64,000 nucleotides of DNA from Globodera rostochiensis (taxonomy: Eukaryota > Nematoda > Chromadorea > Rhabditida > Heteroderidae): contig JAEVLN010000056.1 of the NCBI GenBank assembly GCA_018350325.1, forward strand, positions 1 through 64,000, given 5' to 3'. The position numbers and the translations under genes were made by a program. The notes beneath the pieces are model-generated. The model searched no databases, was not told the origin of the DNA, and worked only from the letters and a program-made list of their open reading frames with translations. The first letter of the stretch is position 1. Each line of letters begins with the position of its first letter. Positions 1-10,100 of the stretch are shown here, piece after piece.

Positions 1-107
1 CCCCCTCAAATTTTGTACAATTCAGATGGAATAAAAATATTTTGTTTGCGCCGCCGTCTTAAAAATGGATGGATTTTTGTTGATTCATAACCCAACACAT
101 TGTTAAG

Positions 108-266
108 CATCCGTTTTTTGCTGTTGACAACGCGAAGAAAGACGAAGAAAAAGCATTCAAATGGCGCGCCCTTTTGGAATCGCAATTTTCTGCTGGAATT
201 TCTGTGGAAACGACAAAAATGTTTCCGGATTCAAACCCCGTCCGCCGATGTACAATTGGTGTGTAA
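108..266 (+). pseudogene. 3'-terminal coding exon of an unidentified gene (module copy 1)
   Basis: After an AG at 106-107 there is an open frame of 52 codons ending in TAA at 264-266, followed a few bases later by AATAAA. The peptide is charged and balanced (contains AVDNAKKDEEKAFKW and ends NPVRRCTIGV) and is GC-richer than its flanks, which fits a last exon. I do not recognise the family. No upstream exon could be linked to it, because the sequence on its 5' side in complete modules is the promoter side of the minus-strand DUF1647-like gene. It is probably a stranded exon copied with the module. The minus-strand ORF over the same bases looks like a shadow. Confidence 0.35.
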
Positions 267-517
267 TACCAATAAATTTGCAATTAATTCCAATACATTA
301 CATTTGGCCACAATAATTTGGAATAAAGTTTATTATTTTGGTTATTTTTGATTTATAATTATTTTAAAATTTCAATTTTATTATTATTCAGAGAAAATGT
401 TAAGCCAGAAGTGTTGTGTTCGGATGCTAACTTTAATAGATTTAAACGCTTTATTTCAAATGTTTTTAGAACATTTATTTTGGTGTAATTAATAATTTTG
501 TTATTCATGGCGCGTGT

Positions 518-861
518 TCAAAAGTTATAAACAAAAAAGCACGAATGTAAAATAATGACATTATGCTCACTTTTTAATTGTTGCCCTGTTTGAAGAGAAG
601 ACACAAATTTAGAGAGCCACTCCGCTGTTTTAATGCCTTCGCTTTCAAAACCTATTTTAATGTTTGAAATCAGTAAATTGAAGCTTGAATAATTGGCATT
701 TGTGCCAATTTTAAATATTGTGCCATTTGTAGGCCGGCCGTCTTCGCCATCGCTCCAAATCTGGGGTTGCTTTTCCGCGGCATCTCGGCATGCCAAAACC
801 ACTTAGGAATGTTCGGTAACTGAAATTGGACCGAGCCCAAATGTCGGAATTTCGGCACCAA
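518..861 (-). pseudogene. Unidentified minus-strand coding-like remnant (module copy 1)
   Basis: Two overlapping minus-strand frames stay open here: one of 94 codons (518-802), one of 63 codons (670-861). GC content rises over 725-850. Neither frame has a clear acceptor, and no family was recognised. The piece recurs at 5133-5476 and 31721-32064. At 30116 a copy of it is cut by satellite. It may be one or two degraded exons or chance openness in a GC-richer patch. Confidence 0.2.
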
Positions 862-1616
862 CTACTTCAAGCCGTACATACAAATCATGGAACGAATATT
901 GGAATTATTAAATAATTCAACTTGCTCTGTAAATTTTTTCCAGTGTTGTTCATCGGAAATATAACGTGTGTCGTTGTGATTTAATTAAAATGTTCAGGTT
1001 TTTTGTGAAATTTTTTAACAAAAATGTTAAAAAATTTTGCTGCTTCTGTCTGGAGTTTCCATTGAATATTAATGAAGAGAGAATAAAGAGATAATTTCAA
1101 AAAAATTTTGGGGTTTCTCTATTTACCTAACTAATCCCCGTTTGGGCCGATTTCTAACACCGGACCCCGAATTCAAACTTTTAAAAAATTCAAAAATTTT
1201 ACAATCAATTTGGCATCAAAATTAGGTACATTGAATTAAACCCGTTCAACAGGTCTTGTCGAGATTAATTACTCCCCGGTCTGAATTCGGTCCGTACGCC
1301 GAAGCAGCACAAGTGATTGCCCCTAAATACATACATACAATTTGCAGAAAGTTTTTCAAACCCTCATTGCCAAGAAGAAAACTCACTTTAACCAATAATG
1401 GGTTTGAATATACTTTCGACAAAAGCTCCAATATTTAATAATAGTATAAAATGGCAAAATTTTAAAATTTTATTTTTAATGATGTATTGCACAACTTTTG
1501 GTGCCCAAACTTCCCCCCGCCAAATTGTTTTTCCCTCATTATTACATATATTTCGTGCATTTATAAAAGATTTTATGGGTTCATGCACAAATTATTTTTC
1601 ACGTTTCAGGAATTTC

Positions 1617-2100
1617 GAACATTTTATTTTTCGAATAAATAGTGTGTTAAAAAGAGAGAGTCAGGCGGCGAGAGTAATTTGACAAAAACGCGCCCCAGCT
1701 AAAAAATTGTTTTAGTTTACTTTTTTGAACATTTTATTTTTTGAAGAAATAGTGTGCCAAAAAGAGAGAGTCTGACGGTTAGAGTAATTTGGTCATCAGC
1801 GCACCCCATCTAATAATTTTTTAGTTACTTTTTTAAACATTTTATTTTTTGAATCAATAGTGTGCTAAAAGAGAGAGTCAGACGACGAGAGTATTTTTTT
1901 CAACGCACCCCATCTAAAAATTGTTTTAGTTTAATTTGAACATTTTATTTTTCGAATAAATAGTGTGTTAAAAAGAGAAAGTCAGGCGGCGAGAGTAATT
2001 TGACAACAACGCACCCCATCTAGTAATTTTTTAGTTACTTTTTTGAACATTTTATTTTTTGAATCAATAGTGTGCTAAAAAAGAGTCAGACAGCGACAAC
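1617..2100. repeat. ~107-bp degenerate tandem repeat, about five units (module copy 1)
   Basis: Units start with a GAACATTTTATTTTT-like motif and run through AAATAGTGTG, GAGAGAGTCAG and CGGCGAGAGTAATTTG to GCACCCCATCTA. Unit starts fall near 1617, 1727, 1837, 1938 and 2044. The same family is present in the other modules and, in its cleanest form, in the single-copy island at 24768-25290. No open frame runs through it. Confidence 0.85.
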
Positions 2101-2113
2101 GGGTAATTGAATT

Positions 2114-2476
2114 ATGTGGCACACACCCCTGCGGGAGGCAACCGGAGATCTAAATTCGGGAATAACCCCCGATCTCGGCTTCTTACTTCAATTCCTATTC
2201 GGCCTGACACAATTAGCGGTGCTGATCGCGACAATTATCACCGCTGTTGCCCCGGCCATTATTTTAATCAAATTAAACCCAATTTTTGGAATTTGGCTTG
2301 GTCCGACGTTGCCCGGCATGCAGAAGACTTCAATGAAAAACAACAGCAAAGTGACCCCCGAGGCGTTAAAAGAGTATTGGAAAGCGAAATCGGCTCTCGG
2401 TACCAATCCGTCAAAACGGCAAAACGACCCGCGGAAATATGAGGGTAGCTCCAAAACCTTTGACACAAGTGCGAAA
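2114..2476 (+). pseudogene. Membrane-protein fragment truncated by satellite (module copy 1)
   Basis: The ATG at 2114 opens a GC-richer frame of about 120 codons before satellite begins at 2477; the frame then continues into satellite to 2728. Residues 22-57 are strongly hydrophobic (GFLLQFLFGLTQLAVLIATI, then AIILIKLNPIFGIW), enough for one or two membrane segments. A basic tail follows (ALKEYWKAKSALGTNPSKR). No family recognised. An identical copy lies at 33318-33680. In module 2 the first 45 codons are followed by different sequence at 6869. The abrupt change to satellite and the two alternative continuations argue for a broken fragment rather than a complete gene. Confidence 0.4.
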
Positions 2477-4008
2477 TGTGCGCGGCGCATTATTTTGCGC
2501 GGCGCGCCGCGCCTATGTGCGCGGCGCATTTTTTTGCGCGGCGCGCCTAGGTGCGCGGCGCACTTTTTTGCGCGGCGCGCCTATGTGCGCGGCGCATTTT
2601 TTTGCGCGGCGCACTTTTTTGCGCGACGCATTATTTTGCGCGGCGCGCCTATGTGCGCGGCGCATTTTTTTGCGCGTCGCGCCTATGTGCGCGGCGCATT
2701 TTTTTGCGCGGCGCGCCTATGTGCGTGACGCATTATTTTGCGCGGCGCGCCGCGCCTATATGCGCGGCGATTTTTTTTTGCACGGCGCGCCTATGGCGCG
2801 GCGCATTTTTGTTGCGCGGCGCGCCTATGTGCGCGGAGCATTTTTTTGCGCGGCGCACTTTTTTGCGCGGCGCGCCTATGTGCGCGGCGCATTTTTTGCG
2901 CGGCGCGCCTATGTGCGTGGCGCATTTTTTTGCACGGCGCGCCTATGTGCGCGGCGCATTTTTTTGCGCGGCGCGCCGCGCCTATGTGCGCGGCGCATTA
3001 TTTTGCGCGGCGCGCCGCGCCTATGTGCGCGGCGCATTTTTTTTGCGCGGCGCGCCTAGGTGCGCGGCGCACTTTTTTGCGCGGCGCGCCTATGTGCGCG
3101 GCGCATTTTTTTGCGCGGCGCGCCTATGTGCGTGACGCAGTTTTTTGCGCGGCGCACTTTTTTGCGCTTCGCATTTTTTTGCGCGGCGCGCCGCGCCTAT
3201 GTGCGCGGCGCATTATTTTGCGCGGCGCGCCGCGCCTATGTGCGCGGCGATTTTTTTTTGCACGGCGCGCCTATGGCGCGGCGCATTTTTGTTGCGCGGC
3301 GCGCCTATGTGCGCGGAGCATTTTTTTGCGCGGCGCACTTTTTTGCGCGGCGCGCCTATGTGCGCGGCGCATTTTTTTGCGCGGCGCGCCTATGTGCGTG
3401 GCGCATTTTTTTGCACGGCGCGCCTATGTGCGCGGCGCATTTTTTTGCGCGGCGCGCCGCGCCTATGTGCGCGGCGCATTATTTTGCGCGGCGCGCCGCG
3501 CCTATGTGCGCGGCGCATTTTTTTGCGCGGCGCGCCTAGGTGCGCGGCGCATTTTTTTTGCGCGTCGCGCCTATGTGCGCGGCGCATTTTTTTGCGCGGC
3601 GCACTTTTTTGCGCGACGCATTATTTTGCGCGGCGCGCCTATGTGCGCGGCGCATTTTTTTGCGCGTCGCGCCTATGTGCGCGGCGCATTTTTTTGCGCG
3701 GCGCGCCTATGTGCGTGACGCAGTTTTTTGCGCGGCGCACTTTTTTGCGCTTCGCAGTTTTTTGCGCGGCGCGCCTATGTGCGCGGCGATTTTTTTTTGC
3801 ACGGCGCGCCTATGGCGCGGCGCATTTTTGTTGCGCGGCGCGCCTATGTGCGCGGCGCATTTTTTTGCGCGGCGCGCCTATGTGCGTGGCGCATTTTTTT
3901 GCACGGCGCGCCTATGTGCGCGGCGCGCCTATGTGCGCGGCGCACTTTTTTGCGCGGCGCGCTATATGTGCGCGGCGCACTTTTTTGCGCGGCGCGCCTA
4001 TGTGCGCG
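2477..4008 (+). repeat. GC-rich 17/34-bp satellite, block S1
   Basis: Continuous array of 17-bp monomers sharing the 9-bp core GCGCGGCGC. Type A ends GCCTATGT and type B ends ATTTTTTT; the commonest arrangement is the A-B dimer of 34 bp. This block is rich in a longer A variant (palindrome GCGCGGCGCGCCGCGC) and in GCGATTTTTTTTT and GGCGCATTATTTT variants. Its first kilobase matches S5 in variant order, so the two blocks are copies of one parent. Confidence 0.97.
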
Positions 4009-4351
4009 AACGAAGGAACAATTAAATTTTTTGCCATGGATCACGCGTGAGTCGTTCATTGTGAGAGAATAAACCATCTAAAATAATTTCAATAAATTAA
4101 AATAATTTATTCCAAAATAGTTTAATTTATACATTTTCGCCACAGCATTTATCCGACACGTCATCTCTAAATTTATATAATTTAATGACAAAGAAGTCAA
4201 TTATTTTTAAATTAAATTTATTTTACTCCAAAGAATGGTGGGCTGGAAACTCGAAATCAGAGATTTTTTCAGACTTGCAACTCATTTCGCTGTTAGAGAG
4301 GTTCCATGACAAACACAAAATATTTATTAGATAAATAAGAAGAATACGCAT
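4009..4351 (-). pseudogene. Truncated 5' exons of DUF1647-like gene (module copy 2)
   Basis: Near-identical copy of the first three exons of the gene at 25369-26665. Exon 1 is 4227-4351 (ATG at 4349-4351, signal peptide starting MRILLIYLINILCLSW), exon 2 is 4133-4166 and exon 3 starts at 4077. Exon 3 breaks after about 22 codons, where satellite begins at 4008; a transcript would read antisense into the satellite. The encoded residues differ slightly from the island gene in exon 2 (SDKCC versus SNKSC). Promoter side, start codon and splice sites look intact. Confidence 0.55.
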
Positions 4352-4615
4352 TTTGCAGCTTTAAATCCAATTAGAGAAAATATAAATTTAAAATATTAAA
4401 TGATTTTAATAAACAAATTCATTTTTAACACCATATCTTTTTTTAATTCAGCTGGAATAATGTTAATCCTTTTTAGAAATGAATGGATTTTTAAGAAAAG
4501 CATTAAAAAGACGCCTTTTTGGAATATGAATATCAAAATATAGCAATTGAATTTGTAAGACAAGATTTAGCGAATATTAAATAAATTTGTAAACTATTTG
4601 AATGAAAAAATGAAA

Positions 4616-6868
4616 CCCCCTCAAATTTTGTACAATTCAGATGGAATAAAAATATTTTGTTTGCGCCGCCGTCTTAAAAATGGATGGATTTTTGTTGATT
4701 CATAACCCAACACATTGTTAAGCATCCGTTTTTTGCTGTTGACAACGCGAAGAAAGACGAAGAAAAAGCATTCAAATGGCGCGCCCTTTTGGAATCGCAA
4801 TTTTCTGCTGGAATTTCTGTGGAAACGACAAAAATGTTTCCGGATTCAAACCCCGTCCGCCGATGTACAATTGGTGTGTAATACCAATAAATTTGCAATT
4901 AATTCCAATACATTACATTTGGCCACAATAATTTGGAATAAAGTTTATTATTTTGGTTATTTTTGATTTATAATTATTTTAAAATTTCAATTTTATTATT
5001 ATTCAGAGAAAATGTTAAGCCAGAAGTGTTGTGTTCGGATGCTAACTTTAATAGATTTAAACGCTTTATTTCAAATGTTTTTAGAACATTTATTTTGGTG
5101 TAATTAATAATTTTGTTATTCATGGCGCGTGTTCAAAAGTTATAAACAAAAAAGCACGAATGTAAAATAATGACATTATGCTCACTTTTTAATTGTTGCC
5201 CTGTTTGAAGAGAAGACACAAATTTAGAGAGCCACTCCGCTGTTTTAATGCCTTCGCTTTCAAAACCTATTTTAATGTTTGAAATCAGTAAATTGAAGCT
5301 TGAATAATTGGCATTTGTGCCAATTTTAAATATTGTGCCATTTGTAGGCCGGCCGTCTTCGCCATCGCTCCAAATCTGGGGTTGCTTTTCCGCGGCATCT
5401 CGGCATGCCAAAACCACTTAGGAATGTTCGGTAACTGAAATTGGACCGAGCCCAAATGTCGGAATTTCGGCACCAACTACTTCAAGCCGTACATACAAAT
5501 CATGGAACGAATATTGGAATTATTAAATAATTCAACTTGCTCTGTAAATTTTTTCCAGTGTTGTTCATCGGAAATATAACGTGTGTCGTTGTGATTTAAT
5601 TAAAATGTTCAGGTTTTTTGTGAAATTTTTTAACAAAAATGTTAAAAAATTTTGCTGCTTCTGTCTGGAGTTTCCATTGAATATTAATGAAGAGAGAATA
5701 AAGAGATAATTTCAAAAAAATTTTGGGGTTTCTCTATTTACCTAACTAATCCCCGTTTGGGCCGATTTCTAACACCGGACCCCGAATTCAAACTTTTAAA
5801 AAATTCAAAAATTTTACAATCAATTTGGCATCAAAATTAGGTACATTGAATTAAACCCGTTCAACAGGTCTTGTCGAGATTAATTACTCCCCGGTCTGAA
5901 TTCGGTCCGTACGCCGAAGCAGCACAAGTGATTGCCCCTCAATACATACATACAATTTGCAGAAAGTTTTTCAAACCCTCATTGCCAAGAAGAAAACTCA
6001 CTTTAACCAATAATGGGTTTGAATATACTTTCGACAAAAGCTCCAATATTTAATAATAGTATAAAATGGCAAAATTTTGAAATTTTATTTTTTAATGATG
6101 TATTGCACAACTTTTGGTGCCCAAACTTCCCCCCGCCAAATTGTTTTTCCCTCATTATTACATATATTTCGTGCATTTATAAAAGATTTTATGGGTTCAT
6201 GCACAAATTATTTTTCACGTTTCAGGAATTTCGAACATTTTATTTTTCGAATAAATAGTGTGTTAAAAAGAGAGAGTCAGGCGGCGAGAGTAATTTGACA
6301 AAAACGCGCCCCAGCTAAAAAATTGTTTTAGTTTACTTTTTTGAACATTTTATTTTTTGAAGAAATAGTGTGCCAAAAAGAGAGAGTCTGACGGTTAGAG
6401 TAATTTGGTCATCAACGCACCCCATCTAATAATTTTTTAGTTACTTTTTTAAACATTTTATTTTTTGAATCAATAGTGTGCTAAAAGAGAGAGTCAGACG
6501 ACGATAGTATTTTTTTCAACGCACCCCATCTAAAAATTGTTTTAGTTTAATTTGAACATTTTATTTTTCGAATAAATAGTGTGTTAAAAAGAGAGAGTCA
6601 GGCGGCGAGAGTAATTTGACAACAACGCACCCCATCTAATAATTGTTTTAGTTTACTTTTTGAACATTTTATTTTTTGAATAAATAGTGTGCTAAAAAGA
6701 GAGAGTCAGACAGCGACAACGGGTAATTGAATTATGTGGCACACACCCCTGCGGGAGGCAACCGGAGATCTAAATTCGGGAATAACCCCCGATCTCGGCT
6801 TCTTACTTCAATTCCTATTCGGCCTGACACAATTAGCGGTGCTGATCGCGACAATTATCACCGCTGTT
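4616..6868. repeat. Composite module, copy 2
   Basis: Repeats 1-2248 with scattered single-base changes. It continues leftward without a break into 4009-4615 (5' exons and upstream region of the DUF1647-like gene), showing that module copy 1 is cut only by the window edge. Includes the plus-strand terminal exon at 4723-4881, the minus-strand remnant at 5133-5476 and the ~107-bp repeat at 6237-6715. At 6868 it departs from copies 1 and 5. Confidence 0.9.
6734..6868 (+). pseudogene. Membrane-protein fragment, shorter copy (module copy 2)
   Basis: The first 45 codons match 2114-2248 exactly, including the hydrophobic segment. From 6869 the sequence is unrelated to the other copies. The break falls mid-codon-run with no splice consensus, which suggests a recombination junction. 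Confidence 0.4.
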
Positions 6869-7110
6869 GAGCGCTGCTCGCGGTGCTCGCAGATTCGACG
6901 AAAAAAATCCTCGAAAGATGCTAGTAATCCGCACAACTCAGCCAGAAGGAGCAAAGGCCTATCCCACCGGAAGGGCTGCAGCTCCAGCCTCCGGCAGTCA
7001 AATACGGCCCCGATCCTCCGCCACCGCTTCCTCCGGTGCAAGAGCAGGAAGCGGTGGAAACAAAACCCAGCCTGCTGGTCTCGGATGTTGGCGAGTTGAC
7101 GGCGGAACAA
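6869..7110 (+). pseudogene. Captured proline-rich coding fragment
   Basis: GC-rich, single-copy stretch wedged between module and satellite. After in-frame stops near 6920 one frame is open to the satellite and reads as a proline-rich peptide (contains YGPDPPPPLPPVQEQEAVET and LLVSDVGELTAEQA). Codon and residue use look like a real exon of another gene, not module sequence. The open frame then runs into satellite at 7111. No family recognised; the start of the exon is unclear. Confidence 0.3.
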
Positions 7111-10100
7111 GCGCGGCGCATTTTTTTGCGCGGCGCGCCTATGTGCGCGGCGCATTTTTTTGCACGGCGCGCCTATGTGCGCGGCGCATTTTTTTGCGCG
7201 GCGCGCCTAGGTGCGCGGCGCACTTTTTTGCGCGGCGCGCCTATGTGCGCGGCGCATTTTTTTGCGCGGCGCACTTTTTTGCGCGGCGCGCCTATGTGCG
7301 CGGCGCATTTTTTTGCGCGGCGCGCCTATGTGCGCGGCGCATTTTTTTGCGCGGCGCGCCTAGGTGCGCGGCGCACTTTTTTGCGCGGCGCGCCTATGTG
7401 CGCGGCGCATTTTTTTGCGCGGCGCACTTTTTTGCGCGACGCAGTTTTTTGCGCGGCGCGCCTATGTGCGCGGCGCATTTTTTTGCGCGGCGCGCCTATG
7501 TGCGCGGCGCATTTTTTTGCGCGGCGCGCCTATGTGCGCGGCGCATTTTTTTGCGCGGCGCACTTGTGCGCGGCGCATTTTTTTGCGCGGCGCGCTTATG
7601 TGCGCGGCGCATTTTTTGCGCGGCACACTTTTTTGCGCGGCGCGCCTATGTGCGCGGCGATTTTTTTTTGCACGGCGCGCCTATGTGCGCGGCGCATTTT
7701 TTTGCGCGGCGCGCCTATGTGCGCGGCGCATTTTTTTGCACGGCGCGCCTATGTGCGCGGCGCATTTTTTTGCGCGGCGCGCCTATGTGCGCGGCGCATT
7801 TTTTTGCACGGCGCGCCTATGTGCGCGGCGCATTTTTTTGCGCGGCGCACTTTTTTGCGCGGCGCGCCTATGTGCGCGGCGCATTTTTTTGCGCGGCGCG
7901 CCTATGTGCGCGGCGCATTTTTTTGCGCGGCGCGCCTATGTGCGCGGCGCATTTTTTTGCGCGGCGCGCCTATGTGCGCGGCGCATTTTTTTGCACGGCG
8001 CGCCTATGTGCGCGGCGCATTTTTTTGCGCGGCGCACTTTTTTGCGCGGCGCGCCTATGTGCGCGGCGCATTTTTTTGCGCGGCGCGCCTATGTGCGCGG
8101 CGCATTTTTTTGCGCGGCGCGCCTATGTGCGCGGCGCATTTTTTTGCGCGGCGCGCCTAGGTGCGCGGCGCACTTTTTTGCGCGGCGCGCCTTTGTGCGC
8201 GGCGCATTTTTTTGCGCGGCGCACTTTTTTGCGCGGCGCGCCTATGTGCGCGGCGCATTTTTTTGCGCGGCGCACTTTTTTGCGCGGCGCGCCTATGTGC
8301 GCGGCGCTTTTTTTTGCGCGGCGCGCCTATGTGCGCGGCGCATTTTTTTGCACGGCGCGCCTATGTGCGCGGCGCATTTTTTTGCGCGGCGCGCCTATGT
8401 GCGCGGCGCATTTTTTTGCACGGCGCGCCTATGTGCGCGGCGCATTTTTTTGCGCGGCGCGCCTATGTGCGCGGCGCATTTTTTTGCGCGGCGCGCCTAG
8501 GTGCGCGGCGCACTTTTTTGCGCGGCGCGCCTATGTGCGCGGCGCATTTTTTTGCGCGGCGCGCCTAGGTGCGCGGCGCACTTTTTTGCGCGGCGCGCCT
8601 ATGTGCGCGGCGCATTTTTTTGCGCGGCGCACTTTTTTGCGCGGCGCGCCTATGTGCGCGGCGCATTTTTTTGCGCGGCGCGCCTATGTGCGCGGCGCAT
8701 TTTTTTGCGCGGCGCGCCTAGGTGCGCGGCGCACTTTTTTGCGCGGCGCGCCTATGTGCGCGGCGCATTTTTTTGCGCGGCGCACTTTTTTGCGCGACGC
8801 AGTTTTTTGCGCGGCGCGCCTATGTGCGCGCGCATTTTTTTGCGCGGCGCGCTTATGTGCGCGGCGCATTTTTTGCGCGGCACACTTTTTTGCGCGGCGC
8901 GCTATATGTGCGCGGCGATTTTTTTTGCACGGCGCGCCTATGTGCGCGGCGCATTTTTTTGCACGGCGCGCCTATGTGCGCGGCGCATTTTTTTGCGCGG
9001 CGCGCCTATGTGCGCGGCGCATTTTTTTGCGCGGCGCGCCTATGTGCGCGGCGCATTTTTTTGCGCGGCGCGCCTAGGTGCGCGGCGCATTTTTTTGCGC
9101 GGCGCGCCTATGTGCGCGGCGCATTTTTTGCGCGGCGCGCCTAGGTGCGCGGCGCACTTTTTTGCGCGGCGCGCCTATGTGCGCGGCGCATTTTTTTGCG
9201 CGGCGCACTTTTTTGCGCGACGCAGTTTTTTGCGCGGCGCGCCTATGTGCGCGGCGCATTTTTTGCGCGGCGCGCTTATGTGCGCGGCGCATTTTTTGCG
9301 CGGCACACTTTTTTGCGCGGCGCGCTATATGTGCGCGGCGATTTTTTTTGCACGGCGCGCCTATGTGCGCGGCGCATTTTTTTGCACGGCGCGCCTATGT
9401 GCGCGGCGCATTTTTTTGCGCGGCGCGCCTATGTGCGCGGCGCATTTTTTTGCGCGGCGCGCCTAGGTGCGCGGCGCACTTTTTTGCGCGGCGCGCTTAT
9501 GTGCGCGGCGCATTTTTTTGCGCGGCGCACTTTTTTGCGCGGCGCGCCTATGTGCGCGGCGCATTTTTTTGCGCGGCGCACTTTTTTGCGCGGCGCGCCT
9601 ATGTGCGCGGCGCATTTTTTTGCGCGGCGCGCCTATGTGCGCGGCGCATTTTTTTGCACGGCGCGCCTATGTGCGCGGCGCATTTTTTTGCGCGGCGCAC
9701 TTTTTTGCGCGGCGCGCCTATGTGCGCGGCGCATTTTTTTGCGCGGCGCGCCTATGTGCGCGGCGCATTTTTTTGCGCGGCGCGCCTATGTGCGCGGCGC
9801 ATTTTTTTGCGCGGCGCGCCTAGGTGCGCGGCGCACTTTTTTGCGCGGCGCGCCTATGTGCGCGGCGCATTTTTTTTGCGCGGCGCGCCTATGTGCGCGG
9901 CGCACTTTTTTGCGCGGCGCGCCTATGTGCGCGGCGCATTTTTTTTGCGCGGCGCGCCTATGTGCGCGGCGCATTTTTTGCGCGGCGCACTTTTTTGCGC
10001 GGCGCGCTATGTGCGCGGCGATTTTTTTTGCACGGCGCGCCTATGTGCGCGGCGCCTTTTTTTTGCGCGGCGCGCCTATGTGCGCGGCGCATTTTTTTGC

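Larger units (their letters stand above)
1..2476. repeat. Composite module, copy 1 (left end cut by window)
   Basis: AT-rich segment of mixed origin that recurs almost base for base at 4616-6868, 26931-27179 (truncated), 29416-30116 (truncated) and 31204-33680. In order it holds a plus-strand 3'-terminal exon (108-266), minus-strand coding-like sequence (about 518-900), apparently non-coding sequence (900-1616), a ~107-bp tandem repeat (1617-2100) and a membrane-protein fragment (2114-2476) that runs into satellite. Against copy 5 only a handful of single-base differences were noticed, for example one T fewer in the run near 1480. The duplication is therefore recent or being homogenised. Confidence 0.9.
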
